DNA from: Myrmaecium sp. VS I D KN 1
Taxonomy: Eukaryota > Ascomycota > Dothideomycetes > Valsariales > Valsariaceae
NCBI GenBank assembly: GCA_019775845.1
Contig: JADQAV010000002.1
Span: 310,001-374,000, forward strand
Reading direction: 5' to 3'
DNA length: 64,000 bases
Shown here: positions 12,200 through 23,180 of the stretch, piece after piece
Layout of the letters: each line of letters begins with the position of its first letter
How positions within the stretch are numbered: the stretch's first letter is position 1
Translations under genes and position numbers: made by a program
Notes under the pieces: model-generated
What the model saw: the letters and a program-made list of their open reading frames with translations, nothing else
What the model was told of the DNA's origin: nothing
Database searches by the model: none

Positions 12200-13839
12200 A
12201 TGGAGAAACGATCCGAAGCGGTTGAGGCGACCGCCGTGGGTGACGGCGCTGCCGACGCTGCTTATGGCTTCTTGAAGGAACATGCGGCTCAACCCCTCAC
12301 CGCCGCCGAGAACAAGCGCATCTTGCGGAAGATCGACTTCCATCTCCTGCCCTTGGTATGTAAAATCACCGCACGGCAGCTCTACACGAACTCTATTGTG
12401 CAACCTGCTCTGCTTCAGCCTTGCGGACTTGGCTCCTCCTACGGTCACATCAGTCTCAAAGCCTTGCTTACTAACATGGCTTCCCCCAGATGGTCATTAT
12501 TTACACCCTCAACTTCATGGACAAGAACGCGCTCTCCTACTCGGCCAACTTCGGGCTCGAGGAGTCTAACCATCTGGTCGGCAACCAGTACAGCTGGGCG
12601 TCCGGCAGCGTCTTCTACCTCGCCTACCTCGTCTCGCAGCCCGTCGTCGCCCGGCTAATCGTGCGCTTCCCGATCGGACGAGTGGTCGCGCTGGCGACCA
12701 TCTGCTGGGGCGGGGTGCTGATGACGACAGCGGCGTGCCGCTCCTTCGCGGCCCTGATGACGGTCCGGGCCATCCTCGGCTGCCTCGAGAGCTGCATCAA
12801 CCCGTGCTTCATCGTGATCTCGAGCCAGTGGTGGACGCGGGAGGAGCAGCCGCTGCGGATCACGTTCTGGTACCTGGGAAACAGCATCGGCCAGGTGTGC
12901 GGCGGCCTGCTCGGCTACGGGATCGCGCACATCCCCGCCCACCGCCTCGTCCCCAGCTGGGCCTGGTTCTTCCTGATCTTCGGCGCCGTCACCGTCCTCT
13001 ACGGCGCCTTCCTCTTTTACTACCTGCCCGACAGCCCGATGACGGCGCGCTGGCTGAGCGTGGCGGACCGGGCGCGGGCGGTCGAGCGGGTGCGCGAGAA
13101 CCGCACCGGGATCGAGAACCACGTGTGGAAGTGGAGCCAGTTCCGAGAGTGCGTGACGGACGTGCAGGTCTGGATCTTGGTGGCGACCTTCTTCCTGGAC
13201 GACATCCCCGCCGGTGGCGTGGGCAGCTTCGGCAGCATCGTCGTCAAGGGGTTCGGCTACTCGTCGTTGTACTCGACGCTACTGCTGGTGCCCCTGGGCG
13301 TCATTCAGGCGATCTGCATCCTCTTCGGCGGCTTCATGACGCGCCGCTTCACCAACATCCGACTCTGGCTCGTGGCCGGGTGTCAGGTTCCCGCGCTGAT
13401 CGGGGCGGTGCTTCTGTACACCTTACCCCGCAGCGACTCCCGGGGCCTGCTGGGCAGCTACTACATCGTGCAGACGCACGGCATCGTCGGCACGCTGACC
13501 ATGTCGCTCGTCGCGTCCAACTTCGCCGGGTACACGAAGAAAGCGACGGCGAGCGCGATGATGTATGTCGCCTTCTGCGTCGGCCAGGTGGTCGCGCCCC
13601 AGCTCTTCCTCAGCGACGAGGCGCCCCGCTACCAGACGGCGTTCCGCGCGGCCTTCGTCTGCTTTGCGCTGTGCATCTGCTTGTGCTTGGCCTTGCGCTT
13701 CTATTTAATTTGGGAGAATCGCCGGAGGGATAAGTTGGTGGTGACGGATGGGGTGGGCAGCGTGCATGTGGCGGAGGGTAGCGAGTTCATGGATCTCACG
13801 GATAAGGAGCAGAAGGCTGTGTTTAGATATTGTTACTGA
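12200..13839 (+). CDS. MFS transporter, allantoate permease (ACS/Dal5) family
   Basis: Plasma-membrane proton symporter of organic anions or vitamins such as allantoate, nicotinate or pantothenate. Exons 12200-12355 and 12490-13839 give 501 residues with about 12 hydrophobic segments. The first exon ends in the family sequence RKIDFHLLPL, and exon 2 opens with MVIIYTLNFMDKNALSYS, the Dal5-type first helix. GVLMTTAACRSFAALMTVR and the loop SQWWTREEQPLRI match the family pattern. The 134-base intron restores phase. It is divergent from the Zn2Cys6 gene at 9519-11640. The exact substrate cannot be told. The length is normal and no damage is visible. Confidence 0.93.
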
Positions 13840-14332
13840 GGCTGATCGGGTTAGGTTCGAAGAAGGGAAGTGAGTGGAGAGAAGGGGAGGAGGTTAGGTG
13901 GGACTGCTGGGTGCGGATGGTACAGCGGATTGGAAATGCTTTCCCAATGCTTCCACCTACTACTACAAGACGTTCACTACTACTTCCAGCAGATTCGCAT
14001 GTGATTTCTCTCATTCGTACATATAAGTGGATATTACTCAGCATATCCTGGCTGCGGGGTAACGCATGGAAGCGATAGGATTACTTGAATAGGAAAGTGT
14101 GTTATCATCCTCCGCACCACCACCTTGACCACCACCATGCGCAGATCTAAGCTGATGGGGGAGGGGTTCAGAGTGACTGAGCGTATTTTGTGATAAGAGC
14201 ACCGTTGCGACATGGATATCACTCTTTATTCTCGTCCTCCCTTCCGTTTCACGTCTACCTCCCGCGCTCACAAGGCTACGACTTCCACGGATACGAAGAG
14301 CAATACGACATCTTGGACATACAGTACCTACC
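13840..14332. other. Intergenic before M20 peptidase
   Basis: Contains the 3' side of the MFS permease and the promoter of the M20 peptidase. No gene-like frame or repeat was seen. Confidence 0.5.
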
Positions 14333-16183
14333 ATGGGTACACCAGAAACTCTCGACATCCCTCACCAGAGGCCAAGAAGGACCAAACTTCACATCCTCAA
14401 AGCCATCCTCCTCCTCCTCGGCCTCAGCATCCCTCTCCTCCTCACCCACCTCCACCGGTCCTCCCTCCATCAACATGCAAAAAACACCACCAACAACACC
14501 AACAAAACAACCGACCCCAAAACCTGGTGTCCCCTCCCCCCTCCCCTCCCCGCACCCACCCACCCCTACCGCCCCTCCCTCTACCTCGAAACCAGCCCCT
14601 CCATCTTCCGCACCCAACTCACCCGCCTCCGCGCCAGCATCCGGATCCCCACCGAATCGCACGACACCTACGGCCCCGCGACCTCGGACACGCGCTGGGC
14701 GATCTTCACCCAGCTGCACGCCACGCTCGCCTCCCACTTCCCCGTCCTGCACGCCGCCTTTCCCCCGCAAAAAATCAACCGCTACGCGCTCCTCTACACC
14801 CTGCCCGGCAGCGACGCGGCGCTCAAACCGCTCCTGCTGACCGCGCACCAGGATGTTGTTCCCGCGGGCCCGGTGGGGGCGTGGACGCACCCGCCTTACG
14901 ACGGCTGGTACGATGAGGACGACGGCTTTGTATGGGGGAGGGGCGCCGCGGATTGCAAGGGCAATCTCGTGGGCGTTTTGGGGGCGGTGGAGGAGTTGTT
15001 GGGCCAGGGGTGGCGGCCGCGACGCACGGTGCTGGTGGGGTTGGGGTTTGATGAGGAGGTTGGGGGGGAAAGGGGTGCGGGGGAGTTGGCGCGGTGGTTG
15101 CGCGGGGTGTATGGGGAGGGGGGTGTGCTGGCGGTGGTGGATGAGGGGGGGATGGGGGTGCGGGGGTTGGATGGGGGGAGGGTGCTCTTGGTCAGGCCGG
15201 CGGTGGGGGAGAAGGGGTATGTGGATGCGAGGGTGAGGGTGAGGGCGCCGGGCGGGCATAGCTCGAGGCCCCCAGATCATACGGCGATTGGGGTTGCGGC
15301 GGAGGTGGTGAGGGGGTTGGAGGAGGGGAAGCGGATGTGGAGGCCGTGGTTGGGGAGGGAGAGCCCGGTAAGGCGGATGTTGGAGTGTCGGGTGCGGTGG
15401 GCGGGGGGGAGCGTGCCGGAGTGGTTGAGAAGGGGGTTGGAGGATGGAGGGGGGGAGGAGGAGCTGGCGGAGCGGTTGGAGGGGGAGGAGCGCTGGTTGG
15501 TGAGGACGAGTTCGGCGGTCGATGTTATTGCCGTGGAGGGAGGCGGGAAGGTCAACGCCCTGCCTGAGCTGGTGGAGGTGTTGGTCAACCATCGTGTGGC
15601 GTTGCATGACTCCGTTGCGGCGTTGAAGGAGCGGGTGACGGCGACGGTGCGGCGGGCGGCGGAAGCGGTGGGTGCGAGATTCGTTGACGGCGAAGCCGAC
15701 GACGCCGCGGGATCAGCATCCACCACCACCACCAACGAAACCCTCATCACCCTCGCCTTCCCGCAAACGATCGAGGTGGCGCCGCTCTCGCCGACCTCCA
15801 ACGCTCACGCGGTGTGGAACGTGTTCGCGGGCACGCTGGCGGACGTGTTCGGCCACACGACGCGGGATGGCGGCGTCGTGGAAACGGTGGTCCCCGTGGG
15901 GGATCTCATGACCGGGAACACGGACACGCGGCACTATTGGGGGTTGAGTGAGAATATTTATCGGTTTACGCCCGTGCGGGAGGGCGCGCGGTGGAATGCG
16001 CATGCGGTGGATGAGCGGGTGGAGATGAGGGCGTTGGTGGAGGGGATGAGGGTTTATTATGGTATGTATTTTGCTTGCTTGGTTGGTGGTGACTGTGGTG
16101 GCCATCCTGTCCTTTCTGCCTTCCTTCTTGCTAACTTTGCGGTTCTAGATTTGATATTGAATTTTGATGCTTTTGAGGAGTAG
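14333..16183 (+). CDS. CPS1: M20 family peptidase, carboxypeptidase S-like
   Basis: Probable vacuolar zinc carboxypeptidase of the Cps1 type, releasing C-terminal residues from peptides. Exons 14333-16061 and 16149-16183 give 587 residues. A signal anchor lies at about residues 20-40 (ILKAILLLLGLSIPLLL). Metal and catalytic positions are intact: TAHQDVVP (His near 172), GRGAADCKGNL (Asp near 207), GFDEEVGG (Glu pair near 240), APGGHSSRPP in the dimerisation domain, and the C-terminal TDTRHYWGLSENIYRF (His near 534). The second exon adds DLILNFDAFEE, matching the usual end of this family (YYDLI.NFD). The 87-base intron is a multiple of three and stop-free, so unspliced RNA would still be open. 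Codons end mainly in C in the first third and mainly in G afterwards, which creates long G runs. Confidence 0.92.
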   Translation: MGTPETLDIPHQRPRRTKLHILKAILLLLGLSIPLLLTHLHRSSLHQHAKNTTNNTNKTTDPKTWCPLPPPLPAPTHPYRPSLYLETSPSIFRTQLTRLRASIRIPTESHDTYGPATSDTRWAIFTQLHATLASHFPVLHAAFPPQKINRYALLYTLPGSDAALKPLLLTAHQDVVPAGPVGAWTHPPYDGWYDEDDGFVWGRGAADCKGNLVGVLGAVEELLGQGWRPRRTVLVGLGFDEEVGGERGAGELARWLRGVYGEGGVLAVVDEGGMGVRGLDGGRVLLVRPAVGEKGYVDARVRVRAPGGHSSRPPDHTAIGVAAEVVRGLEEGKRMWRPWLGRESPVRRMLECRVRWAGGSVPEWLRRGLEDGGGEEELAERLEGEERWLVRTSSAVDVIAVEGGGKVNALPELVEVLVNHRVALHDSVAALKERVTATVRRAAEAVGARFVDGEADDAAGSASTTTTNETLITLAFPQTIEVAPLSPTSNAHAVWNVFAGTLADVFGHTTRDGGVVETVVPVGDLMTGNTDTRHYWGLSENIYRFTPVREGARWNAHAVDERVEMRALVEGMRVYYGMYFACLVGGDCGGHPVLSAFLLANFAVLDLILNFDAFEE

Positions 16184-16783
16184 CTTAATGCACTGGGAGG
16201 TGTTTATAGGTTGATTGCGGAGGATGTTCTGGTTCTGAATGCTTGAGATGCGTCGTCCCTCAATAAATGGCGTGTTATCTATGGGGTAACTGGGAGAAAT
16301 GCTTGATTTGGTTCACGGTTGTCGTCTTTTTCCGCTTGTTACTGTAGATGGATTTATTGTTCCGTTCTGATATATATTTACAAACGATTGATCCGTCCTG
16401 CAGCTATGAAGCTATCCAAAGCTACTTCTGGCTTAGAAATTTTGAGGTTATAATAGAGACAAATGACATAGCAACAAAAAATGGATATCATTCACTCTCC
16501 CTACAACGTAAAATGATAGTATATCACAGTGGTGAGCCCGGCGCTGTGGTACCCAAGAACCTCCACAGCCGGGACCATTCCCCATCGTCGCCAACAAATT
16601 GCCGTTTCAGGAAACCGACGGGACGAGCCGAGACACCACTCCCGAAGCGGCAACTCCATCCCCTCCATAACCGACGTCCCAACGACGTCCCATCATTCAC
16701 CAAAGGCAACATATCAAGGCTCAAACGCCCACCATGCCGGTACGAAAGATGGCCAGGCACATCATCTCCATCCGACAAACGCG
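16184..16783. other. Intergenic before amidohydrolase
   Basis: AT-richer spacer. An open frame runs from 16529 into the amidohydrolase, but it begins with GTG and lacks an ATG before 16784, so it is treated as 5' UTR. Confidence 0.5.
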
Positions 16784-19752
16784 ATGGCCACCAAAACCGC
16801 AACAGACTTCGGGCACGCCCCGCCAAAGCCATTCACACGCCACCTCCACACCTCCTCCCTCCTCCTCCTCAGCCTCCTCGCCCTCCTCCTCGCCTTCACC
16901 GTCCTCAATCCACTCAACCCGCACACCAACCACCCCAGCATCCTCCCCCCCACCCACCTCGCCCACGGCCTCACCCACTGCGCCCACAACGCCATCCGCC
17001 CCCACATCTCCCCCTCCCTGCCGGAGCAGCGGCTCGCCCGCCCCCGCACCGGCCTCATCACCACGATCGCCAACGCCACGCTGGTCAACGGCGACGGCAG
17101 CCTCACGCCACACGTCCGCGTCTCCTTCCAGTCCGGGCTCATCATCAGCGTTAGCAACGAGACATCCAGCGCCACCGCCCTGCTGCCGGGGCCGGACGTT
17201 TTAATAGATGCCCACGGCCGCCACCTCACCCCGGGCCTCGTGGACGCGCACTCGCACGCGGGGGTGCGGGCGCTGCCGCAGCTGTGGGCGACGGAGGACG
17301 TGACGGAGGTGGTCGCTGGCGGGGGGGGGTTGTTGCCGGTGACGCCGTGGGCGCGGGCGGTGGATGGGTTTAAGCCTGGGGATGCGGCGGTGCGGCGGAT
17401 CGCGGCGGGGGGCGTGACGACGAGTTTGGTGCTGACGGGGGCAAGGAATTTGATCAGTGGGGAGGGCGTGGTGGTCAAGATGAAGGGGGGGAGGGGGTGG
17501 GTGGGGGATTTGCTTGTGCAGGGGGAGGATGGGGATGGGGGGAAGGGGGAGAGGTATTTGAAGATGGCGGTGGGGGAGAATCAGAAGAGGGAGTTTGAAG
17601 GATCGGCGACGGGACCGGCGACGCGGTTGGGGAGCGCGGGATGGTTGCGCAGGGCGTTTGGCTGGGCGCGGGCGCTGAGGGAGCGGCAGGATGGGTGGTG
17701 CGAGCGAGCCCGGAAGGGGGAGCGGTTCGGGGTGGATGAGCGCTACCCGGAGGACTGGGAGTGGCAGACGCTGGTGGATGTGCTGCGCGGCGACGTCCGG
17801 GTCAACGTGCACGCCTATGAGACCCAGGACGTGTACATGCTGCTGGGCCTCGCGGATGAGTTCGGCTTCCGCATCACGGCGCTGCATCATGCGCTGCATT
17901 CTGAGGCGATTGCGGAGGAGCTCCGGAAGAGGGATATCGCGGTGGCGGCGTTCTCGGACTCTTGGGGCGACAAGGTTGAGCTGTATAATGTTAGCTCGCT
18001 CATGTTGGCCCGGCTGGAGGAGCAGGGCGTCCGGCTGGTTCTCGTGCGTGATCATCCTGCCGAGCCGGGACCGTGGCTGGCGTATGAGGCGCAGATCGGA
18101 CATCATTTCGGCTTGTCGGCTGAGGGTGCGCTTCGGTCGATTATGGCTGAGCCGGCGCGGGTCCTCGGCCTGGAGAACCGGCTGGGCATGATCGCGCCGG
18201 GTTTCGACGCGGATGCGGTGATCTGGGATCGTCATCCGCTCGCTGTAGGCGCGACTCCGCTCACTGTGTTTATTGATGGAGTGGCGGAGGTCAATGCGTC
18301 GGCGGCGTTATGGAGGGAAAGTGAAGAGCTTTTGCACGATCAGCAGCCGCCAGGCTCGAGGCTGGAGACGCCGCCGGTGGCGGAGGCGGAAGCTTGTCGT
18401 GTGGGTGAGAAGGACTTTGTCGTTACGGGTGTGCGGCGAAGCTGGGTTGGTGAGGGCGGGAAGAGGCTGTCTAGGGAAGGCATCGAGGCGGATGCGCCGA
18501 TCAACTTTGTCGTCCGGAATGGGACTGTGGCCTGTGTGGGGCAGTGCGCGGAGGCGGTACAAGCAGCGTTGGAAAAGGGAGTCCGCGTTCTGAACTTGAC
18601 GGATGCGTGGATCACTCCGGTCAGTCTTACCTCTCTTGTTCTTACGACTTCTTCGCTGATTCGTTTTGTCCAGGGAGCCACCGTTTTGACCCGACAGCAC
18701 GGCTTGGCCGAGATTCGCCAGGAACCCGTCACCACGGATGGGACGTCGGCCGGCGATGACTTGAACAACGTTGTTTCCGCGGTGTACGGGCTTCAGTTTG
18801 GTGGGATCCATCTCCAGCGGGCGTATCGCGCTGGTGTCACTCGCATCATTACTGCTCCTCTGACCAGCGGATTTCTTCATGGGATTAGTGCTACTTTCCG
18901 CGCTGGGGCGAAGAATGGTATCCTCTTCCCTTGTACTGTATTTACTGTTCATTGCACACCGCTGACTGATCCCCCAGCTCTCGACGACAACGCTATCATC
19001 AACCCCTCCACCGCTCTCCACTTCTCCCTCGATCCCAACGGAAAAGGTCAGTGGATTATCCCTCCATATAGTCCCGTATCTAACCCTCCCCAGACGCCCC
19101 CAACCCCCCCATCTCCACCCGGATCCAAACCCTCCACACCCTGCTCTCCTCCCCACCCCACCCCGCCTACGCCCTCGCCGCCAACGGCAGCCTCCCCCTG
19201 ATCCTGCACACCCACTCCGCCACCACCATCGCCCAACTCATCCTGCTCAAAACCCAGCACTTCCCCTCCGCGCGCCTCATCATCGCCGGCGGCGCCGAAG
19301 CGCACCTCCTCGCCGCCGACCTCGCCAGCGCCCGCATCCCCGTCATCCTCGCACCCTGGGGCTGCGAGCAGCTCTGGTGGTCCCAACGTCGGTGCTTGCC
19401 GGGACCCCCGCTCACGGACCGCCACGCGGCGGCTCTGCTGCTGGATGCCGGGGTTGAAGTGGCGTTGGGGAATCTGGATGATACGAATAATCATGTGCGG
19501 AATGTGTGGTGGGAGGCGGGGTGGGTGATGGGCGGGGGTGCGGGTGCGGGGAAGGAGAGGGCGAGGGTGATGCGGATGCTGGCTGGGGCGGTGGAGGAGA
19601 TGTTGGGGCTGGATGGGGAAGATGCGGGGTTTGTGGTGTGGGAGGGGGAGCCCTGGGAGTTTGGGGCGACGGTTGCGCTGGTGGTTGAGGGTGGTGTGGT
19701 GAGAGCATGTTGGCCGGGCCCGGATGAGGAGGGGGAGGTGTGGGAGGGATGA
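16784..19752 (+). CDS. Membrane-anchored amidohydrolase-like protein, two-part
   Basis: Amidohydrolase-superfamily protein of 935 residues. Exons are 16784-18619, 18674-18917, 18978-19046 and 19094-19752. A signal anchor lies at about residues 20-43. The N-terminal half carries the metal-dependent hydrolase strand LTPGLVDAHSHAG (HxH at 156 and 158), a later HAYETQDVYMLLGLADEFG segment, and an end typical of imidazolonepropionase or CE9-like proteins (GMIAPGFDADAVIWDRHPL). The C-terminal half repeats the fold outline (a TPGATVL strand, then LILHTHSATTIAQLI, ARLIIAGGAEAHLLA and IPVILAPWG) but lacks an HxH, so it looks like a degenerate second domain. The first two introns (54 and 60 bases) are multiples of three without stops; the third (47 bases) is not and must be removed. 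The natural substrate is unknown. The start at 16784 is the first ATG in the frame. Confidence 0.85.
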
Positions 19753-20425
19753 TGGAAAGGAAGGGTATCCTCTTGCTTGAAGAAGATGAGGTTATCAGGT
19801 TGTGGAGACGGTGGATGAGTGCGTGAGTTTGGGATGAAGGTTCTGGGAGAGAGCTCGTTTTATTTACATATCGTAAGTGTTTTTTTTCTTTCCGTCTCTT
19901 TTTCTTGAAATATATTTGAAGTTGAACTTTATATGTAAAGTGCACCGTTACCTCCGAAGAACGATGACCATGTCTTTTCTTGTGCTGAGAAGAGAGGTAA
20001 ACCGCTGAGAGATATGTTTCATTGGGCACAAATTCGGCAGATAATTAGGCAGATGGCAAAGAATGATACGTGTTCTAGGGTCCCTAGCAACACGTTCAAC
20101 CGTAACTAACGGTCGCCTGAAATGACTTCTTCTTTATTTGCATGCTCGAGGTACGCAAACAGCGGTGAGGCTTGTGTGTGACTCTTCCGGTCATCAAATC
20201 TGCGTGCTGACTCGAAGCCAAGTGTCACCTCTCCATTACAACCACGACCTGCGAATGGATACTATCCTCCCTTCTACATCACCTTACCAACAGTCAATAC
20301 ATACCCGTTTCCGTCGGTGCATCTTGACTCTCCTGCGCCATTCTACGCGCAACCGCTTCGGGTACGTATACACCTTATCTTCATCGTCGCAACTAACGTG
20401 CTCCGCCGGAACAACATCGAAAACG
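19753..20425. other. Intergenic before FunK1 kinase
   Basis: The kinase frame is open upstream to about 20138. An in-frame ATG at 20254 could add 57 residues, but that stretch looks like a 5' leader (Ser/Thr/Arg-rich, with a donor-like GTACGT at about 20360). No other feature was seen. Confidence 0.5.
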
Positions 20426-22204
20426 ATGGCGAGCTTAAACGCTCAATTGCAAGGCCGAGTCCTCGTCGACGTCCCCAACGTCACGGAGACCTTTCTCAAC
20501 GGGACATTTATCGGAACGCAGCTGTGGCAGAAGCACATCCTCGGCAACCGCGAAAGCGGCTACGTCGACGGGCAGTGGGTTGCCCTGCGCACGTCACCAC
20601 ACCCAGACGTACCCACGATGCAGAACTTCATCAACAACACGACGGCGACGCTGTCCGCGTGCGCGGCCGCGGACGGCTGGACGCCCCGACGGGAGCGCTG
20701 GCTGCGCATGCAGTCCTCTATGCAGTCGGACGTGATCATCCTCGACACGACGGACTTCGCGTACGACGCGCCGAAACGCGCGTTGGTCATTACGGTTCTG
20801 CATGCGGATCCGGCGATGGACACGAAGACGGCGCTGTGCCTGGAGATGGCGGAGGCGGCGCGGCGGACGTTTCGCAACCAGGAGACGCGCCGGTTTGTCA
20901 TTGGCGTGTCGATTTGTGGCACGCTGTTGCGGACGTGGGTGTTTGATCGGGGTGGCGCGGTCGTGTCGAAGGCGGTGGATATTAACGCTGGCTATGGTGC
21001 GTATACGCTGGTTTCGGTTCTCAGCGCTTTTCTTTTTGTCGGACAGCTGGGGATGGGCTTTGACCCGACTGTCATGGCCGATGATGAGGGAGCGTATATG
21101 GAGGTTGAGCCTCTCGGTCGCGTTCATCTGGAGAGAGTCCTTCGCCACTCGGATTTGCTGGTTGGACGCGCAACCACCTGTCGCACCGGCTTTCTGATTG
21201 TGGATGGCGAAAAGGTGGACGTGGTGATCAAGGACAGCTGGCAGAATCCTAAGAAAGAGGACGAAGGCAGACTCTACAAACGAGCTGCCGCCCGCGGCGT
21301 ACGTCACATCCCGAAGTACTATCATCACGAAGTGGTCACGGTCGACAAGCGGCCGGACGAGGTGCTCTCCAACATCCGCGGCGAGCTCTCTCTGGAGCAG
21401 CAAGTGAACAAGATATGGCGGATGGAGCTCCAGGACTACACATGCATCCCCGCTTTCATGCAGCAGGAATCCCGCCCCGGCTCCTCGCTCCCCGATCTCC
21501 GAGCGCGGTATCCCCTCCAACGAACACGGATCAGCACACGCGAGCACCGCCGCCTCTTCGTGCAAGACGCCGGCAAAGGGATCACAGAAGCATCCTCGCT
21601 AACGTCCATGCTCTCCGCCTTCCGCCACTGCATCGAAGGCCACGCCGACCTGCTCCGCAAAGCCAACATCCTGCACCGCGACGTGTCGCTGGGGAACCTG
21701 ATGATGCGCGAGCGCGCCGGCGGCGAGGTCGAAGGTTTCCTCATCGACCTCGACCACGCCATCGACGTGGAGCGGCTGCGGCGGGAGCGGGCGCCGCAGA
21801 CGACCGGCACGAAGCCGTTCATGTCCGTCCGCCTGCTCAAGGGCAACGGGCATCATTGCTTCGTTGACGATTTGGAGTCGTTTTTTTGGGTCCTGTACCG
21901 TATTGCTGTTTCGTATGCTGGACCGGGAACGAGGACGGAGATCCATCCGCGGTTCCAGGGCTGGTCGAGCGAGCATGAGCCCGCGGTGGCGGCGTGGAAG
22001 GTCAGGGAGATTGGCAGGATTCGGTTGGCGGCGGGGGTGCCGGTGACGGAGTACTTTCGCCCGGTCGAACCGTTGCTGTTGGGGATGGTGGATTTGTTTT
22101 TTCCGGATGGTAAGCCGCTGGAGGAGGAGGACTTGTCGCTTTATGAGCGGCTTATTGAGCTTGTTGAGCGTGCGATTGTCGCTTTGAAGGGGGATGCGAA
22201 ATAA
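20426..22204 (+). CDS. FunK1-type fungal protein kinase
   Basis: Single-exon gene of 592 residues matching the fungal-expanded FunK1 kinase family. The N-terminal region (residues 1-250) has the usual FunK1 lead with the segment GMGFDPTV. The kinase core then shows the lysine strand VVIKDSW (Lys near 269), the catalytic loop ILHRDVSLGNLM (His near 417), the metal motif IDLDHAI (Asp near 441; DLD replaces the standard DFG, as is normal in this family), TGTKPFMS in the activation segment, and DDLESFFWVLYRIAV. All catalytic residues expected for the family are present, so it is probably active. FunK1 genes expand greatly in some fungi and their roles are poorly known. The length is typical and no frame damage is seen. 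Confidence 0.9.
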   Translation: MASLNAQLQGRVLVDVPNVTETFLNGTFIGTQLWQKHILGNRESGYVDGQWVALRTSPHPDVPTMQNFINNTTATLSACAAADGWTPRRERWLRMQSSMQSDVIILDTTDFAYDAPKRALVITVLHADPAMDTKTALCLEMAEAARRTFRNQETRRFVIGVSICGTLLRTWVFDRGGAVVSKAVDINAGYGAYTLVSVLSAFLFVGQLGMGFDPTVMADDEGAYMEVEPLGRVHLERVLRHSDLLVGRATTCRTGFLIVDGEKVDVVIKDSWQNPKKEDEGRLYKRAAARGVRHIPKYYHHEVVTVDKRPDEVLSNIRGELSLEQQVNKIWRMELQDYTCIPAFMQQESRPGSSLPDLRARYPLQRTRISTREHRRLFVQDAGKGITEASSLTSMLSAFRHCIEGHADLLRKANILHRDVSLGNLMMRERAGGEVEGFLIDLDHAIDVERLRRERAPQTTGTKPFMSVRLLKGNGHHCFVDDLESFFWVLYRIAVSYAGPGTRTEIHPRFQGWSSEHEPAVAAWKVREIGRIRLAAGVPVTEYFRPVEPLLLGMVDLFFPDGKPLEEEDLSLYERLIELVERAIVALKGDAK

Positions 22205-23180
22205 GCGCGAGAATGGAGGAGCGGGATAAGGGATTGCCGGCTGAACATGTACGATGGCAGATACCGGACTAGGGACGTGTGCGCACTGATACCCCACGGG
22301 GGACTCGAGTGAGTGATCATTCTCTTTGAAGATATCCCACTTCCTTCAATAATCAATATTTCCCTTACTCAAAGCAGTGATACATCATGCGTCAACCTTC
22401 CGGAAGCTCACTATGTTTTCATCATGTATCCTGTGCTACATGCGTACTCGCACGTTCAAGGTCTGTAAGGCTTAGTCTTTATCCTCGAACGCAATGACTC
22501 CCGCCCTGCACCATACTATGGGCTGCTCGATGTACAGGGAGAACATCTTGCCTCCCACCCCGTCGAGCCATGAGCTTAGGTGAATGAAGTACTTTTGATA
22601 AGTGTGACCATGGCTTTGTACGTCCAGCATTCTGACACGACCTCTATCAGCATAATATCTGGACCAGAGGCAGGATCCGATCATTATCACAAGAAAGGTC
22701 ACCTCAGAAAGCTCAACTGTGCCCCGCTAGCCAAATTCACCATGCTGGCTGAACAACCGCTTACTAGTATATTCGTGCTTTCTCGGAGCCGCTGGCTGCG
22801 CACGCCCAAGTAATAGACCTTTCGTGATGTTTACAGTTCCACTCGAATGAGTCCTCCTGGCTGAGGACACCATCCTCTCGATATCTCTACTTATTCTTCC
22901 AAGTCAAATTTAAACATTGTCTTTCGGTGCCGACTTCACTAGTTCCTGCGGGAATGGCCCAGCTTGTATGGCTTCAGAGTGTTGCTAGAGGATGTACCAT
23001 GCCACTACGCTTTCCATAATCAGCTAACGGCTAATCTTATGCCCTTACAAGCAAACTAGGGCCCGAAACCTCATCCATTGCGGGCGGAAAAAGACCACAA
23101 ACCTCCAAACAGGTGGTGCCAAAAGATCCAACGAAGGAAAAAAGATCCGAACAAGAAACCCCAAACCACCTCACGTCTCC
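22205..23180. other. Intergenic, no gene recognised
   Basis: Convergent region between the FunK1 gene and the membrane protein gene. Relatively AT-rich; short open frames only. No repeat or RNA gene was recognised. Confidence 0.5.

Noticed and set aside
14276-15607. Long minus-strand open frame (443 codons) opposite the M20 peptidase
   Set aside because: It is a Pro/Arg/His-rich mirror of a GC-rich gene with no domain, while the plus strand holds all peptidase motifs.
20138-20425. N-terminal extension of the FunK1 kinase
   Set aside because: The frame is open but starts with TTG; an ATG at 20254 would add Ser/Thr/Arg-rich sequence that looks like a 5' leader.
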